Source: Arthrospira sp. PCC 9108
GTDB taxonomy: Bacteria; Cyanobacteriota; Cyanobacteriia; Cyanobacteriales; Microcoleaceae
Length of the DNA stretch: 64,000 nt
NCBI GenBank assembly: GCA_016745315.1
Contig: CP066886.1
Location: 1,829,501 to 1,893,500, forward strand
Reading direction: 5' to 3'
In this document: positions 1 to 9,740 of the stretch, one piece after another
How the letters are laid out: each line of letters starts with the position of its first letter
Position numbering within the stretch: position 1 is the first letter of the stretch
Notes under the pieces: model-generated
What the model was told of the DNA's origin: nothing
What the model saw: the letters and a program-made list of their open reading frames with translations, nothing else
Databases searched by the model: none
Position numbers and translations under genes: made by a program

Positions 1-3000
1 TCATAACCATGAGAAAGCATCCCCTCATACCATTTAGGGTTGAGCATCTTCGTCCGTGCGTCTAGGCGCACAGTTTCCGAGAGAGTCCGCACTTGAGCGT
101 TAGCGGTAGTTGTATCGGCGATATAGGAAGCCGGTTGTTTCCCGTCTTTACGCAAGCTGGCGATGGTTTTGGTGGGGTCAGAGTCGAAATAGTGGGAAAC
201 GTCAGTTAAGCTAATTTCCGAAGAATCCAAGTTTTGGAATGTGGCATCAGCAGTTTTTAGGGAAGCCTCAAACATCTGACGGTTATCACCCATCATCCCC
301 GGATTATCGGAATTAAAGGCAAAAGACTTGCGGTTTAAATACATTTCCTGCAATTCTGCCTCACTTTCCCAGGTGCTATTTTCCACAGCCAGGTTAACAT
401 TAGCGGCATAGGAACCGGAAGCATTAGAGAAAACACGGGTAGCAGCCTGTCGGAGGTTGATACCTAGCTCGGCGGCTTGTTGTAGGGCGTGTTTGCGAAC
501 AAAGTTCATTTCCAGGGGTTCATCGGCTTCGGCGGCCATTTTAATGGCTTTATCGAGCAGATTCATTTGGTTGATGAACAGGTCGCGGAACACTCCCGAA
601 CAGTTAATCACTACGTCAATGCGAGGGCGGCCCAATTCTTCAAGGGGGATTAACTCCAACTTGTTGACGCGACCCAAAGCATCGGGAACTGGTTTAGCCC
701 CGACCATCCACATAACCTGGGCTAAGGATTCGCCATAGGTTTTGATATTATCAGTTCCCCAGAGAACAACTGCAATGGTTTCTGGGTACTGACCGCCGTT
801 TTCCATTTTTTGCCGCTCTAGGAGTCGGTCTACGACGATTTGAGCGGATTTAACTGCGGCTACGGTGGGGATAGACTGAGGGTCGAGGGCGTGCATATTC
901 TTCCCAGTGGGGAGAACGTCGGGATTGCGAATGGGGTCGCCGCCAGGTCCGGGAAGGATATATTCCCCTTCCAAAGCGCGCAGCAAGGCTCCTAATTCGT
1001 TATCGGCGCAAACCTGTTTTAAGCAAAATTCCAGATACTCAAACAGGGGTTTCATGGGTTCGGGGTCGATCTGGGTGTAGCCTAAGTCGTGTAAGGCTTG
1101 TAACCAGGGTTCTTTTTTACCCATGTTAAAGAAGTTGAGTTGGGAGATTTTGGAAACTCGGCCCTCTGCGTCGGTTTGCTCTTGAACTAAAGCAGCGATC
1201 GCCGCACGGGTAGCATTTGTGATGTGCTGCAACAGGTCAACGTCGGCGAGAATGCCTTGGTTACTGTTGCGGTAGAGTTCCTCAATATCCCGATTGATGC
1301 TATTGGCGATAATCCGAGGTAAACTGACGATCCCTTCTTCTTCGCGGTCTAAGCTGGCAATATTGACCAAGGTGGCGATCGCCTCTTCAGCGCTCGGAGG
1401 CTTACCAATAACGTGCAACCCACAAGGAAGCAGGCGAGACTCAATTTCCATCAGTTTCCGGTAAACCTGTCCCACCACATTATCGCGTTCTTCCTGGGTC
1501 AGTTCGCCTGGGTCTTGTTCCGGGAGAGCCACATCCTGATCCAAGTTCACCATACGGGATTTTTCGATAATGGTGCTGACAATTTGCACACCGCGACCAC
1601 TATCTTTAAGAGTTTGGTAAGACCCAATCAACTCGTTAAGTTCCTGCAAACCCTTATAGAGTCCCGCATTTTCCGCCGCCGGAGTCAGATAAGAGATAGT
1701 TTCCGCATAGCTACGGCGTTTAGCAATAGTCGCCTCACTGGGGTTATTAGCAGCGTAATAGTACAGGTTAGGAATAGTACCAATCAGGTTATCCGGGTAA
1801 CATTCCCCAGACATTCCCATCTGTTTTCCAGGCATAAATTCTAGGGAACCGTGGGTCCCAAAGTGCAGCACAGCATCCGCGCCCCATACCTGTTCTAGGT
1901 AGGTGTAGTAAGCCGCGAAACCGTGGTGAGGACTCGCAGACCGGGAGAACAGCAAACGCATGGGGTCCCCTTCATAGCCGAAGGTCGGTTGTACCCCGAT
2001 AAACAGATTTCCGAAGGATTTTCCGTAAACTAACAGATTCTCCCCATCCGTGTTCAGGTGTCCCGGAGGTGGTCCCCAGTTTTCGTGCAGACGTTCCGAG
2101 TAGGGAGTCAATCGCTCATATTGTTCTACCGACATTTTATAGGCGATATTCAGTTCTGGGCTTTGATATTGAGCAGTAGCATCATGGATGACCTGCTGCA
2201 TTAAAGCACTGGGAGACTCTGGGATTTCGGGGATATCATAACCGTTATTTTTTAAGGCTCTCATCACCTCATAGATAGAACCGAATACGTCCAAATAGGC
2301 GGCGGTTCCGACGTTCCCTTTATCGGGGGGGAAACTGAAAATGGTAATGGCGACTTTTTTATCAAGTTTTGGTTTTTTCCGCAGGTTAGCCCATTTCAGC
2401 GCCCGCTGACAGATGGCTTCGATGCGGTCTTGGAGGGCGATCGCCTTTCCGGTGGCTCCGTCCCTTCCCGACACAATAATTGGCTCAATAGCCCCATCCA
2501 ATTCCGGGATAGCAATTTGTAGGGCGACTTGGATCGGATGTAACCCTAGTTCGCTTTCTTCCCATTCTTCCGTAGTTTGGAATACCAGGGGTAGGGCTAC
2601 CATATAGGGACGGTTGAGCCGTTTTAGGGAGTCGATCGCTTTCGGGTGGTCTTGGCGAGCCGGACCTCCCACCAACGCGAACCCCGTCAGGGAAACCACG
2701 ATATCAACCAGAGGTTGAGCCGGAATGCCTTTGGGTGGCGTATCCCAGAAGTAGGTATCTACAGGCTTGGAAAAGTCCAGACCTCCCGCAAATACTGCCA
2801 CCACTCGCGCCCCCATAGCTTCCAGTTCCTGCACCATAGCCACATAATGGGCATCATCTCCCGTGACTAGGTGGGTACGTTGCAGCACCAAGCCTACACA
2901 GGGTGCTAGGGGGTCTTTAGTGTCATCGGGGATATCTTCGCGCCCGTTATACCAATTCAGATAGTCATTGACATCCTCGAACATTTTGGGAGCCAGGGGA

Positions 3001-3701
3001 TGCCAAATTCCCATATCGGGATAGGTGACAGGTTCGGCAAAGTGCAGTTTTTCTTGGCCCTTAAAAACATATTTCTCTGCCAACATGAGCAGGAAGTTTT
3101 CCAGGTTTTCTGGAGAACCACCCAGCCAATATTGGAAACTCAGCATAAAGTTCCGCGCGTCCTGAGCCTTATCAATAGGCATATATTTCAGGACTTTGGG
3201 GAGGGTTTGCAGAAGTTTCAGCATTCCGTCCTGGAAGGAGGAACCGGATTTTTCCTTCCGTTTTTTCATGAACTGGGCGATCGCACTTTTGCTCTGTCCC
3301 AGTTGTGCCATGGAGAAGCTGCCCATTTTGTTCAGGCGCATTACCTGTGGCATGGAAGGGAACACCACCGCCACATCCAAGCGATCGCGGTAGGGAGTTA
3401 CCGCTTCCACTACTTTATCAGCTAAATCTTCGATAAAGATTAATGAGGCGATGAAAACATTGGCCTCGGCTAGGTCTTTTTTCAGGTTTTCGTAATTTTC
3501 CGGGTCCCGCAGTTCCTCGATCAGATAACCACTGATCTCGATCGCCAAGTTCGGGTTTTTTTCATTTATAGCCCGCACTGCTGCTGACAAAGCGCTCTGG
3601 TACTGGGCCTCTAGCACGATATAGACGACTTTTAAACGTGATCGTCCGTTGAGGGAATCAGGTTTAATGTGTCTAACGGTAGGCTTGACGTAGGTAAACA
3701 T
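1..3701 (-). CDS. chlH: Magnesium chelatase subunit H, C-terminus cut by window edge
   Basis: Large porphyrin-binding subunit of the ATP-dependent chelatase that inserts Mg2+ into protoporphyrin IX, the first committed step to chlorophyll; works with ChlI and ChlD. The reverse strand reads without a stop from ATG at 3701 (MFTYVKPTVRHIKPDSLNGR) to the window start, about 1233 codons. Subunit H of the CobN/ChlH family is usually about 1330 residues, so roughly 95 C-terminal residues lie outside. The N-terminal stretch with YIVLEAQYQSAL and the following AISGYLIEELRDPENY-like region are typical of oxygenic phototroph ChlH. It stands alone here, divergent from ktrB. Confidence 0.97.
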   Translation of the reverse strand, partial: MFTYVKPTVRHIKPDSLNGRSRLKVVYIVLEAQYQSALSAAVRAINEKNPNLAIEISGYLIEELRDPENYENLKKDLAEANVFIASLIFIEDLADKVVEAVTPYRDRLDVAVVFPSMPQVMRLNKMGSFSMAQLGQSKSAIAQFMKKRKEKSGSSFQDGMLKLLQTLPKVLKYMPIDKAQDARNFMLSFQYWLGGSPENLENFLLMLAEKYVFKGQEKLHFAEPVTYPDMGIWHPLAPKMFEDVNDYLNWYNGREDIPDDTKDPLAPCVGLVLQRTHLVTGDDAHYVAMVQELEAMGARVVAVFAGGLDFSKPVDTYFWDTPPKGIPAQPLVDIVVSLTGFALVGGPARQDHPKAIDSLKRLNRPYMVALPLVFQTTEEWEESELGLHPIQVALQIAIPELDGAIEPIIVSGRDGATGKAIALQDRIEAICQRALKWANLRKKPKLDKKVAITIFSFPPDKGNVGTAAYLDVFGSIYEVMRALKNNGYDIPEIPESPSALMQQVIHDATAQYQSPELNIAYKMSVEQYERLTPYSERLHENWGPPPGHLNTDGENLLVYGKSFGNLFIGVQPTFGYEGDPMRLLFSRSASPHHGFAAYYTYLEQVWGADAVLHFGTHGSLEFMPGKQMGMSGECYPDNLIGTIPNLYYYAANNPSEATIAKRRSYAETISYLTPAAENAGLYKGLQELNELIGSYQTLKDSGRGVQIVSTIIEKSRMVNLDQDVALPEQDPGELTQEERDNVVGQVYRKLMEIESRLLPCGLHVIGKPPSAEEAIATLVNIASLDREEEGIVSLPRIIANSINRDIEELYRNSNQGILADVDLLQHITNATRAAIAALVQEQTDAEGRVSKISQLNFFNMGKKEPWLQALHDLGYTQIDPEPMKPLFEYLEFCLKQVCADNELGALLRALEGEYILPGPGGDPIRNPDVLPTGKNMHALDPQSIPTVAAVKSAQIVVDRLLERQKMENGGQYPETIAVVLWGTDNIKTYGESLAQVMWMVGAKPVPDALGRVNKLELIPLEELGRPRIDVVINCSGVFRDLFINQMNLLDKAIKMAAEADEPLEMNFVRKHALQQAAELGINLRQAATRVFSNASGSYAANVNLAVENSTWESEAELQEMYLNRKSFAFNSDNPGMMGDNRQMFEASLKTADATFQNLDSSEISLTDVSHYFDSDPTKTIASLRKDGKQPASYIADTTTANAQVRTLSETVRLDARTKMLNPKWYEGMLSHGY

Positions 3702-4036
3702 ATTTAGTGTTCGTTCCTCGGTGTTCTGCTCTAAAGCTGTCTGGATAGGTAGACTATTGTGGATCAGCGATCGATCCCGTCAACATTTGGCAACGTCCTA
3801 CATGGGATGCCGTCCCGCTAGGAGACAACCCTGATGACTTCACCATTGAGTATTATTACCAGAAAATGAGCCAAAGTGGTTAGTGGAAGCCACTTTTTGA
3901 CACAATTCGACAAAATTTTGGCCAATCTTTGCAACAAAAATTTATAAATTGCCCAGTTAACAGTCTTGATTATATACACAAGTGTTAAATTTTATGATCT
4001 AGGATAAAGTTTTCTATATAAAGTTTGACACCTCTT
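3702..4036. other. Intergenic region between divergent chlH and ktrB
   Basis: About 335 bases without a gene. It must hold the promoters of both divergent genes. It is AT-rich near ktrB. I see no convincing operator, riboswitch or repeat in it. Confidence 0.6.
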
Positions 4037-5371
4037 ATGACTGTACCAAGAACTATTTGTCTGGGCTTCTTAGCAGTAATTGCGATCGGCACATTCTTAT
4101 TATGGATGGATGATACCATTTATCACAGTAGTTTTGGCAATCCTATTACCGCACTATTTCTCGCCACTTCTGCCGTCTGTGTCACGGGTTTATCAGTTGT
4201 TGATGTTAGCAATTTTTATTCCTTTTGGGGGCATTTTTGTTTACTTAGCTTAGTGGAAATTGGAGCCTTGGGCTACATGACCGCCAACACCATGCTTCTG
4301 CTATTAATTGGCAGAAAATTTGGACTCCGAGATAAATTAGCACTCCAAAAATCTTTGGATACCGCCGGAATCGCTGGAGTCATGCCACTGCTCAGATCTA
4401 TTATAGCGACCATGGCCTTATTTCAAATTGCCGGAGTTATCTTATTAATGATGGTTTTTCTTCCGGATTATGGCTTAAAAAATAGTCTGTGGCTGGCTAT
4501 ATTTCATAGTGTAAATGGCTTTAATAATGCCGGATTTAGCTTATTGGAAGAGAGCTTAGTTGATTATGTATCCTCTCCCATCGTCAATATAACAATGAGT
4601 ATTTTAATTATTTTTGGTGGTTTAGGATATCAAGTAATCATGGAACTTTTTTTGTGGATTAAAACTACATTAAATAAAGAACCAATGCGTCGGGATTTTT
4701 CTCTACACTTTAAAGTCGTCACCAGTACCACTATAATTCTGCTATTTTCCGGGTCTTTCCTCTTTTTTATCACCGAATTTAATAATCCTCAAACCTTGCA
4801 GAGTTTAACCATATTTGGCAAAATGCAAGCAGCCTGGTTTCAATCTGTCACCAGCAGAACCGCTGGATTTAACACCATATCTATAGGAGATATGACATAT
4901 TCATCAATTTTGATTACTATGATCCTAATGTTTATTGGTGCTAGTCCAGGAAGTACAGGAGGCGGCTTAAAAACCACTACATCAAGAATATTGGTAAACT
5001 GCACAAAAGCAGCCCTACAAGGTCGAGATGAAGTCTTATGTTATCAGCGCAAAATTCCCTCCCCTTTGATTTTAAAAGCCGTCGGAGTTTTGGTCGGTTC
5101 CATTACTGTGGTTTGTGTAGCCACATTATTAATTGTGATTATGCAACCAGAATTAGGATTTGGTAGCATCTTTTTTGAAATTGTCTCAGCCTTTGGAACC
5201 GTAGGTCTGTCTACTGGCATCACTGGAGATTTTTCCATGCTGAGTCGATTAATTATTATTGCCACCATGTATATTGGTCGGGTGGGAGTATTATTGCTAA
5301 TGTCTGCGGTTTTGGGCGATCCTCAACCCTCATCAATTGATTATCCAGAAGAAAACCTATTGGTGGGTTAA
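4037..5371 (+). CDS. ktrB: KtrB-type potassium transporter membrane subunit
   Basis: Na+-dependent K+ uptake channel-like subunit of the Trk/Ktr/HKT superfamily in the inner membrane. About 444 residues with the expected four pore loops, each keeping the filter glycine: AVCVTGLSV, VNGFNNAGFS, SRTAGFNTIS and AFGTVGLSTG. The conserved arginine of the last helix appears in IGRVGVLL. Start: an upstream TTG at 4025 is in frame, but ATG 4037 is preferred as the stronger start codon. The regulatory subunit gene follows 78 bases downstream on the same strand, as in other ktr operons. In cyanobacteria Ktr acts in osmotic and salt adaptation. Confidence 0.93.
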   Translation: MTVPRTICLGFLAVIAIGTFLLWMDDTIYHSSFGNPITALFLATSAVCVTGLSVVDVSNFYSFWGHFCLLSLVEIGALGYMTANTMLLLLIGRKFGLRDKLALQKSLDTAGIAGVMPLLRSIIATMALFQIAGVILLMMVFLPDYGLKNSLWLAIFHSVNGFNNAGFSLLEESLVDYVSSPIVNITMSILIIFGGLGYQVIMELFLWIKTTLNKEPMRRDFSLHFKVVTSTTIILLFSGSFLFFITEFNNPQTLQSLTIFGKMQAAWFQSVTSRTAGFNTISIGDMTYSSILITMILMFIGASPGSTGGGLKTTTSRILVNCTKAALQGRDEVLCYQRKIPSPLILKAVGVLVGSITVVCVATLLIVIMQPELGFGSIFFEIVSAFGTVGLSTGITGDFSMLSRLIIIATMYIGRVGVLLLMSAVLGDPQPSSIDYPEENLLVG

Positions 5372-5449
5372 CTATTGATTCTCTACCAGGTAAACTATAG
5401 AAATGGTAAAATAAAAAGATTATTCTTTCCATAGGATTGTTAGTAAATC

Positions 5450-6148
5450 ATGAATCTTTCATCTCTTAACTTTTTTCGGAATTTACGCGCCGAAAAACAA
5501 CAATTTGCAGTCATTGGCTTGGGTCGCTTTGGACAGGCGGTTTGTTCGACTCTCAATGCTTCAGGTTATGAAGTTCTCGCGGTTGATAATGATGAAAAAA
5601 GGGTCAATGCGGCTTTAACCGATCGCATTGCTACCCATGCTTTACTATTAGACTCAACCGAAATGTCAGCCTTGCGAGAGGCGGGAATATTTGAACTAGA
5701 CACCGTAATTGTCGCCGTCGGGAGTTTCCTGGCTGAAAGTATTACCACCACCCTTAACCTCAAAGAAGCCGGGGTGGCGAATGTGGTAGCTAAGGCTTCC
5801 TCGGAAACCCATGTTAAATTGTTAAAAAAAGTGGGTGCAGATTTAGTTGTGTTCCCCGAAAGACAAATGGGACAGGAGTTGGCGCGACTACTGACTAAGC
5901 CTAGACTGGTGGATCAGTTTGAACTAGACCCGGATCATAGTATTGTAGAAATGGTGGTTCCTGATGATTTTGATGGTAAAACGATCGCTCAATTAGAACT
6001 CCGTAGCAAATACGGTTTGAACCTCTTGGCTATACGCAGTGAAAATCAAACACTAGAAATAAATCCCCTACCCAACAAACGTTTAAAGAAGGGGACTATT
6101 ATGGTGGTTTTGGGGTCAAACCAGGATATTAACCGACTTCCAGTTTAA
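5450..6148 (+). CDS. ktrA: KtrA-type potassium uptake regulatory protein
   Basis: Cytosolic gating subunit of the Ktr system. Residues ~20-140 form an RCK/TrkA-N Rossmann fold with the nucleotide-binding motif VIGLGRFGQAV followed by an acidic residue in LAVDND. A TrkA-C-like ligand-binding domain fills the C-terminal third (from about DHSIVEMVVP). Length 232 is near the ~220 usual for KtrA. It follows ktrB, which supports an operon; the 78-base gap is AT-rich and has no obvious terminator. Confidence 0.93.
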   Translation: MNLSSLNFFRNLRAEKQQFAVIGLGRFGQAVCSTLNASGYEVLAVDNDEKRVNAALTDRIATHALLLDSTEMSALREAGIFELDTVIVAVGSFLAESITTTLNLKEAGVANVVAKASSETHVKLLKKVGADLVVFPERQMGQELARLLTKPRLVDQFELDPDHSIVEMVVPDDFDGKTIAQLELRSKYGLNLLAIRSENQTLEINPLPNKRLKKGTIMVVLGSNQDINRLPV

Positions 6149-6153
6149 GGGAA

Positions 6154-6555
6154 TTATTCCTTACCAGGATTGGACTGGGGAATGATTTTCCCTAAACTCA
6201 GATCATCTAAATCAATTCCCTGAGACCCTCGTTGCTCTAATTGATCTAATACACGGGTGAACTGAAACCATACCGAACCCGCCATCATTATGGTGACGGG
6301 AACGGATAAGGCGTAAGCCACACGGCTAGAAATTGCAAATATCTGCAAACAGGAAGCTAAGAAAACACAGATCCCTACTGCGGAAGCTAAATAGGGGGCG
6401 AGCATCCTAAATCCCCGTAATTGGGCGATCGCACGACTAGATTTATTAACTTTCCAGTCCTTTACCAGTTGCTTGAGGGTCGCCACAAAGGGAATACAGC
6501 AGATAATACCAACCCATAAGCCAGCAGCTAACAGAAAATATGGCGGATCGTACAT
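6154..6555 (-). CDS. Small membrane protein, function unknown
   Basis: 133 residues with about four hydrophobic segments: near residues 5-25 (LLAAGLWVGIICCIPFV), 50-72 (MLAPYLASAVGICVFLASCL) and 78-100 (VAYALSVPVTIMMAGSVW). The C-terminal tail is charged and soluble (VLDQLEQRGSQGIDLDDLS). I do not recognise a named family. It converges tail-to-tail with ktrA with only 5 bases between the two stop codons. It is real by hydropathy and codon pattern rather than by a known domain. Confidence 0.65.
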   Translation of the reverse strand: MYDPPYFLLAAGLWVGIICCIPFVATLKQLVKDWKVNKSSRAIAQLRGFRMLAPYLASAVGICVFLASCLQIFAISSRVAYALSVPVTIMMAGSVWFQFTRVLDQLEQRGSQGIDLDDLSLGKIIPQSNPGKE

Positions 6556-6711
6556 TATGATAATTCCATCGAATTGCTTGATATAGCAATCCTAAATGAT
6601 TTGTCACCCAATAGGCGATCGATTTGTCAACCGCATACACCACACCAATCAACACCCCAGAACTCATCATTACTGAGAACTTCAGAGTCTGGGATGTTTG
6701 ACCAAATATGC

Positions 6712-6741
6712 AAAAACCTAAGCCTCAACCGGAGACTTAGG
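6712..6741 (-). terminator. Rho-independent terminator of the RRM protein gene
   Basis: Inverted repeat CCTAAGCCTC / GAGACTTAGG (one mismatch) with a short loop. On the minus strand it is followed by a run of five T. The stop codon of the RRM gene lies inside the right arm. Confidence 0.8.
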
Positions 6742-7282
6742 AATTGCTGGCTTGAGCAGATAGCATCTGTTTTAGCTTTTCTAATTCATTCGCCCAGCGA
6801 GGGTCAGGCTGAATGGACTCGGGGTTACTACTAGAATTGGCGTTAGAAGACCCTTGTTGATTCCGATTAGATTTTTTCTTCTTACCACCACCACTTTTTG
6901 TGGGTGCAGAAGTTGGGCTAGAAGTGGGAGACTGGTTAACAGCACCAGGCGTAGCTGTAGCTGTAGCCGTAGCCGTAGCCGTAGCCGTAGCACCATCAGA
7001 ACCACGACCCTCTTCAGACTCTGGTTTGTTTTTCTTACGAGGTTGCGCCCTTTCAATTTTTAGCGCATTGTCCCCGAACATAAAGCCGTTGTACTTCTCA
7101 ACGATTTGATCTGCTAAATCATCACTTTGGACGGTGACAAACCCGAAACCACGACATTTTCCAGTCTTGCGATCGGTTATTACTTTAGCCGAAATCGTGT
7201 CGCCTTCCTCTGCAAATACAGCTTGCAATTCTTTGCGATCGAGTTCTTTGGGTAAATTACCAACATACAATCTAACGGACAT
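6737..7282 (-). CDS. RRM-type RNA-binding protein with low-complexity tail
   Basis: Single RNA-recognition motif protein of the cyanobacterial Rbp family; such proteins bind RNA and several are cold- or thylakoid-related. RNP2 is LYVGNL (residues 5-10) and RNP1 is KCRGFGFV (42-49); the RRM ends near residue 80 (LKIERAQP). The remaining ~95 residues are unusual: a lysine-rich stretch, an alternating Ala-Thr tract, then Ser/Pro-rich sequence and a KKKK run. Usual family members are ~80-110 residues with a glycine-rich tail, so this one is long. The Ala-Thr tract comes from a tandem hexanucleotide. A terminator overlaps the stop. Confidence 0.92.
   Translation of the reverse strand: MSVRLYVGNLPKELDRKELQAVFAEEGDTISAKVITDRKTGKCRGFGFVTVQSDDLADQIVEKYNGFMFGDNALKIERAQPRKKNKPESEEGRGSDGATATATATATATATPGAVNQSPTSSPTSAPTKSGGGKKKKSNRNQQGSSNANSSSNPESIQPDPRWANELEKLKQMLSAQASNS
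6951..6992 (-). repeat. In-frame hexanucleotide microsatellite in the RRM gene
   Basis: Seven tandem copies of GTAGCY (plus-strand reading; the last copy ends in A), two GTAGCT then four GTAGCC then one GTAGCA. They encode the Ala-Thr tract of the RRM protein. Since the unit is six bases, copy-number change would alter tail length without shifting frame. Confidence 0.9.
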
Positions 7283-7926
7283 TAGTGATACCTCCAGTAG
7301 GAAAAATTTGATATTTGAGTTGAAAAATCCTGTTGAGTTCAGACCACGTTAATAAATCATCATGATTAAACTCAGCCTTGACTTGACTTAAAAGACAAAT
7401 TGGTGTTACTTCCAGCCTTAACTCATTGAGTATGATCATTGGCTTCAATATATAAATGAGTTTCTTGGCTGGCTGGGATTAGCAGCCTCAAATATCCAAA
7501 AGATTGAGATTGATTTGAACGGTCGAGTGAGATTTGAGTCATGCTTCAAAAATATCTGCTATAGCTGTTCCTATCACTTTTGTCAATAGGTTTTAAGTTT
7601 AGGGTTTCTATAGCTACGATCGCAGTAACTAATGTCAAAGGAATTCAACTTCAAACCTGTTAAATGCTTCTTTAAGTTTAGTATGTTTTGGCGAAACAAA
7701 ATCACAAATTTTATGGAACGACTAACTTGTTTGGCAACCTTTGCAGTCAGATCACTGCCGCAACTGATGATCTACATAGACTTTTGCCATTGCTAAGACC
7801 ACAGTAGTAGCAGACCATCTTTCAACATATCACAGATATCGCCTATGTTCACGATGTTAACAAATGTAACACTGTTTGGGACAAAATGCAAACTTGAGAT
7901 ATTAGAAATTCTAATGTTAATTGTAT
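7283..7926. other. Gene-free region upstream of the RRM gene
   Basis: About 640 bases with no supportable gene on either strand. It must carry the promoter and leader of the RRM gene (cold-inducible rbp genes usually have long AT-rich leaders; inference). I could not identify a degraded gene or repeat. Confidence 0.5.
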
Positions 7927-9720
7927 TTAAAGTCTACCGCTGGAAATGATACTAGCTCCCCAAAAGGCTAGTGATCCGGCTAGAATGACTGACCACAAGG
8001 GATGTCCGCCATAGATACGGCGACGATCTGCCAGATTTTCCAGTTTTTCTATATCAATCCAGGGAGTAGCCCCCCGTCGCCACCATCCAGTTATTTTAAC
8101 GGAATTACCAATTAAGTCGGTGGGATGGATAGATTTGGGCCAGAAGTTAGCCACAGGTGTCCACTGGGGGATATAGTGGAGGGGAACTATACCGGTGGCG
8201 GTTTTTAACAGGAGCTGTTGACCCATGATATTACTAATTCCCGACCGTCCGATTAACTGACCTTCTATACAAATGGGTTTGTTGTCGATGGGGATACTGT
8301 CGGGATTACAGTATAAATCGCGGAGATTGGGATTGTGAATGATGGCGGCGGGTTTAATGTCTGGGAAAAAGTGATTATTTCTCCAAAATATACCTAAACT
8401 GATACCAATGGGAACACAACCCCACAAAATAGCCCTATCCCCAAATAACCATTCTAGTTGCCAAATCCCTAGCTTGCCGAAAATTGCCCCGAATAGCCAG
8501 ATTAGCAACCCGATCGCTAATCCGATCGCTAATCCTAAATAAGGGGCGGCTTGCATTAAAAGTTTAGCGCGATCGCCTCGGGAATCAGACACGGGCTTAA
8601 CTTCGAGGTTTAACTGAGTTTCTATTTGCCAAAATTTGCCATAACTGTTGAGAATCAGTAGGCGATCGCCTAATAGGGGATGAGAATTGCTCATCTGTAA
8701 CCAGTAGCGATCGGGATTTCTCAGATCCCATGTTAATAGGGATTCAATGTCGCCGCCGTGGTTAAGCCCGATAAGTTGACTCTGGGGGGAAGCCACTAAT
8801 ATACTACCGAGAGTCATCCCCTGGGTAGGTGCGATCGGGGTTAATAAGTCAAACCCTTCTAATAAAAAGGTAGTATTGTCTAACTGGGGTGATGTCTGCG
8901 AGATACCAATAGCCATTTTTAGCAGCGCCCTGGTTAAGCCATTGGGATTTCCGGTTAAATTACAACAGATGCGATCGCTATAATAAACCCGCCGCCTCGA
9001 AATCCACAAAGCTGGAAACCGAAGAATCTGATAAACTCCATAAGCCAATACGGAAACCGGGAAAGCTATCACCCGCAGAATGTAGGTGGCTGGTTTTAAT
9101 ATAGATAGGGCTACATCAGGAATTAATGGGGGTTCCGACCTAACTCGCTGAAAACACCATTGCGCGCCGATAGCCGAATATTGATAAATCAAGTAGGGAA
9201 TTTGCACTAATAGGGTAATAAACGACATCACCATAAAATCCCAATTTCCCACACTGGCGATTTCTCTGGCGTAAATGGTAGCTATTTCGTCAGGGGTTAG
9301 GGTATCGAGTAAACCCTGGCTAACCACAATCCGCACAAATCTTGGCCAGCATCCTAATGTCATGGCGATCGGGGTAGCCGTTGGTAACACTCGCAGCGCC
9401 GGAAATTTCCAATTTTGCGCTTTACAGTAGTTTTGTAGGACGCGACCTGCTTCTGGAGACAATGATAATAATTTCGTCCGGGGGAGGGTTTGTTGACCGT
9501 AACAGATTTTTAGCAAGCCGTCCCATAGCCAGGGGGAGACTATAAATAATAGTCCTAAAGTCCAGTACAGCCATTGGTTAGGATTGCGGTATAGCCATTG
9601 AATGGGTCGGACAACGGGTAGGGAGATCAGGATATTATTGGCGTTTCTGAACAAAAATTCCACGAGGCGAGGACTTATCCACAGCAGGATAAATACGGTT
9701 AGGAATTGTTCGATCCTCAA
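7927..9720 (-). CDS. M48-like membrane protein lacking the zinc-binding motif
   Basis: 597 residues. The N-terminal third resembles M48 (HtpX/Ste24-like) membrane metallopeptidases: membrane segments near residues 5-20 and 52-70, then a peptidase-like region with VVSQGLLDTLTPDEIATIYA. At residues 152-156 the expected HExxH reads REIAS, so both zinc histidines are replaced and catalysis is unlikely. Further membrane segments occur near 165-185, 210-235 and 380-440, and the C-terminus (VPLHYIPQWTPVANFWPKSI) resembles an OB-like domain. It is 20 bases downstream of a TPR protein gene, probably one operon. It could be a pseudo-peptidase with a scaffolding role (inference). Confidence 0.7.
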   Translation of the reverse strand: MRIEQFLTVFILLWISPRLVEFLFRNANNILISLPVVRPIQWLYRNPNQWLYWTLGLLFIVSPWLWDGLLKICYGQQTLPRTKLLSLSPEAGRVLQNYCKAQNWKFPALRVLPTATPIAMTLGCWPRFVRIVVSQGLLDTLTPDEIATIYAREIASVGNWDFMVMSFITLLVQIPYLIYQYSAIGAQWCFQRVRSEPPLIPDVALSILKPATYILRVIAFPVSVLAYGVYQILRFPALWISRRRVYYSDRICCNLTGNPNGLTRALLKMAIGISQTSPQLDNTTFLLEGFDLLTPIAPTQGMTLGSILVASPQSQLIGLNHGGDIESLLTWDLRNPDRYWLQMSNSHPLLGDRLLILNSYGKFWQIETQLNLEVKPVSDSRGDRAKLLMQAAPYLGLAIGLAIGLLIWLFGAIFGKLGIWQLEWLFGDRAILWGCVPIGISLGIFWRNNHFFPDIKPAAIIHNPNLRDLYCNPDSIPIDNKPICIEGQLIGRSGISNIMGQQLLLKTATGIVPLHYIPQWTPVANFWPKSIHPTDLIGNSVKITGWWRRGATPWIDIEKLENLADRRRIYGGHPLWSVILAGSLAFWGASIISSGRL

Positions 9721-9740
9721 TCTGGTGAGTTTGAGTTTCC

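Noticed and set aside
6446..6670. Second leftward frame overlapping the 133-residue membrane protein
   Set aside because: Different frame over the same DNA, weaker codon pattern and no start signal.
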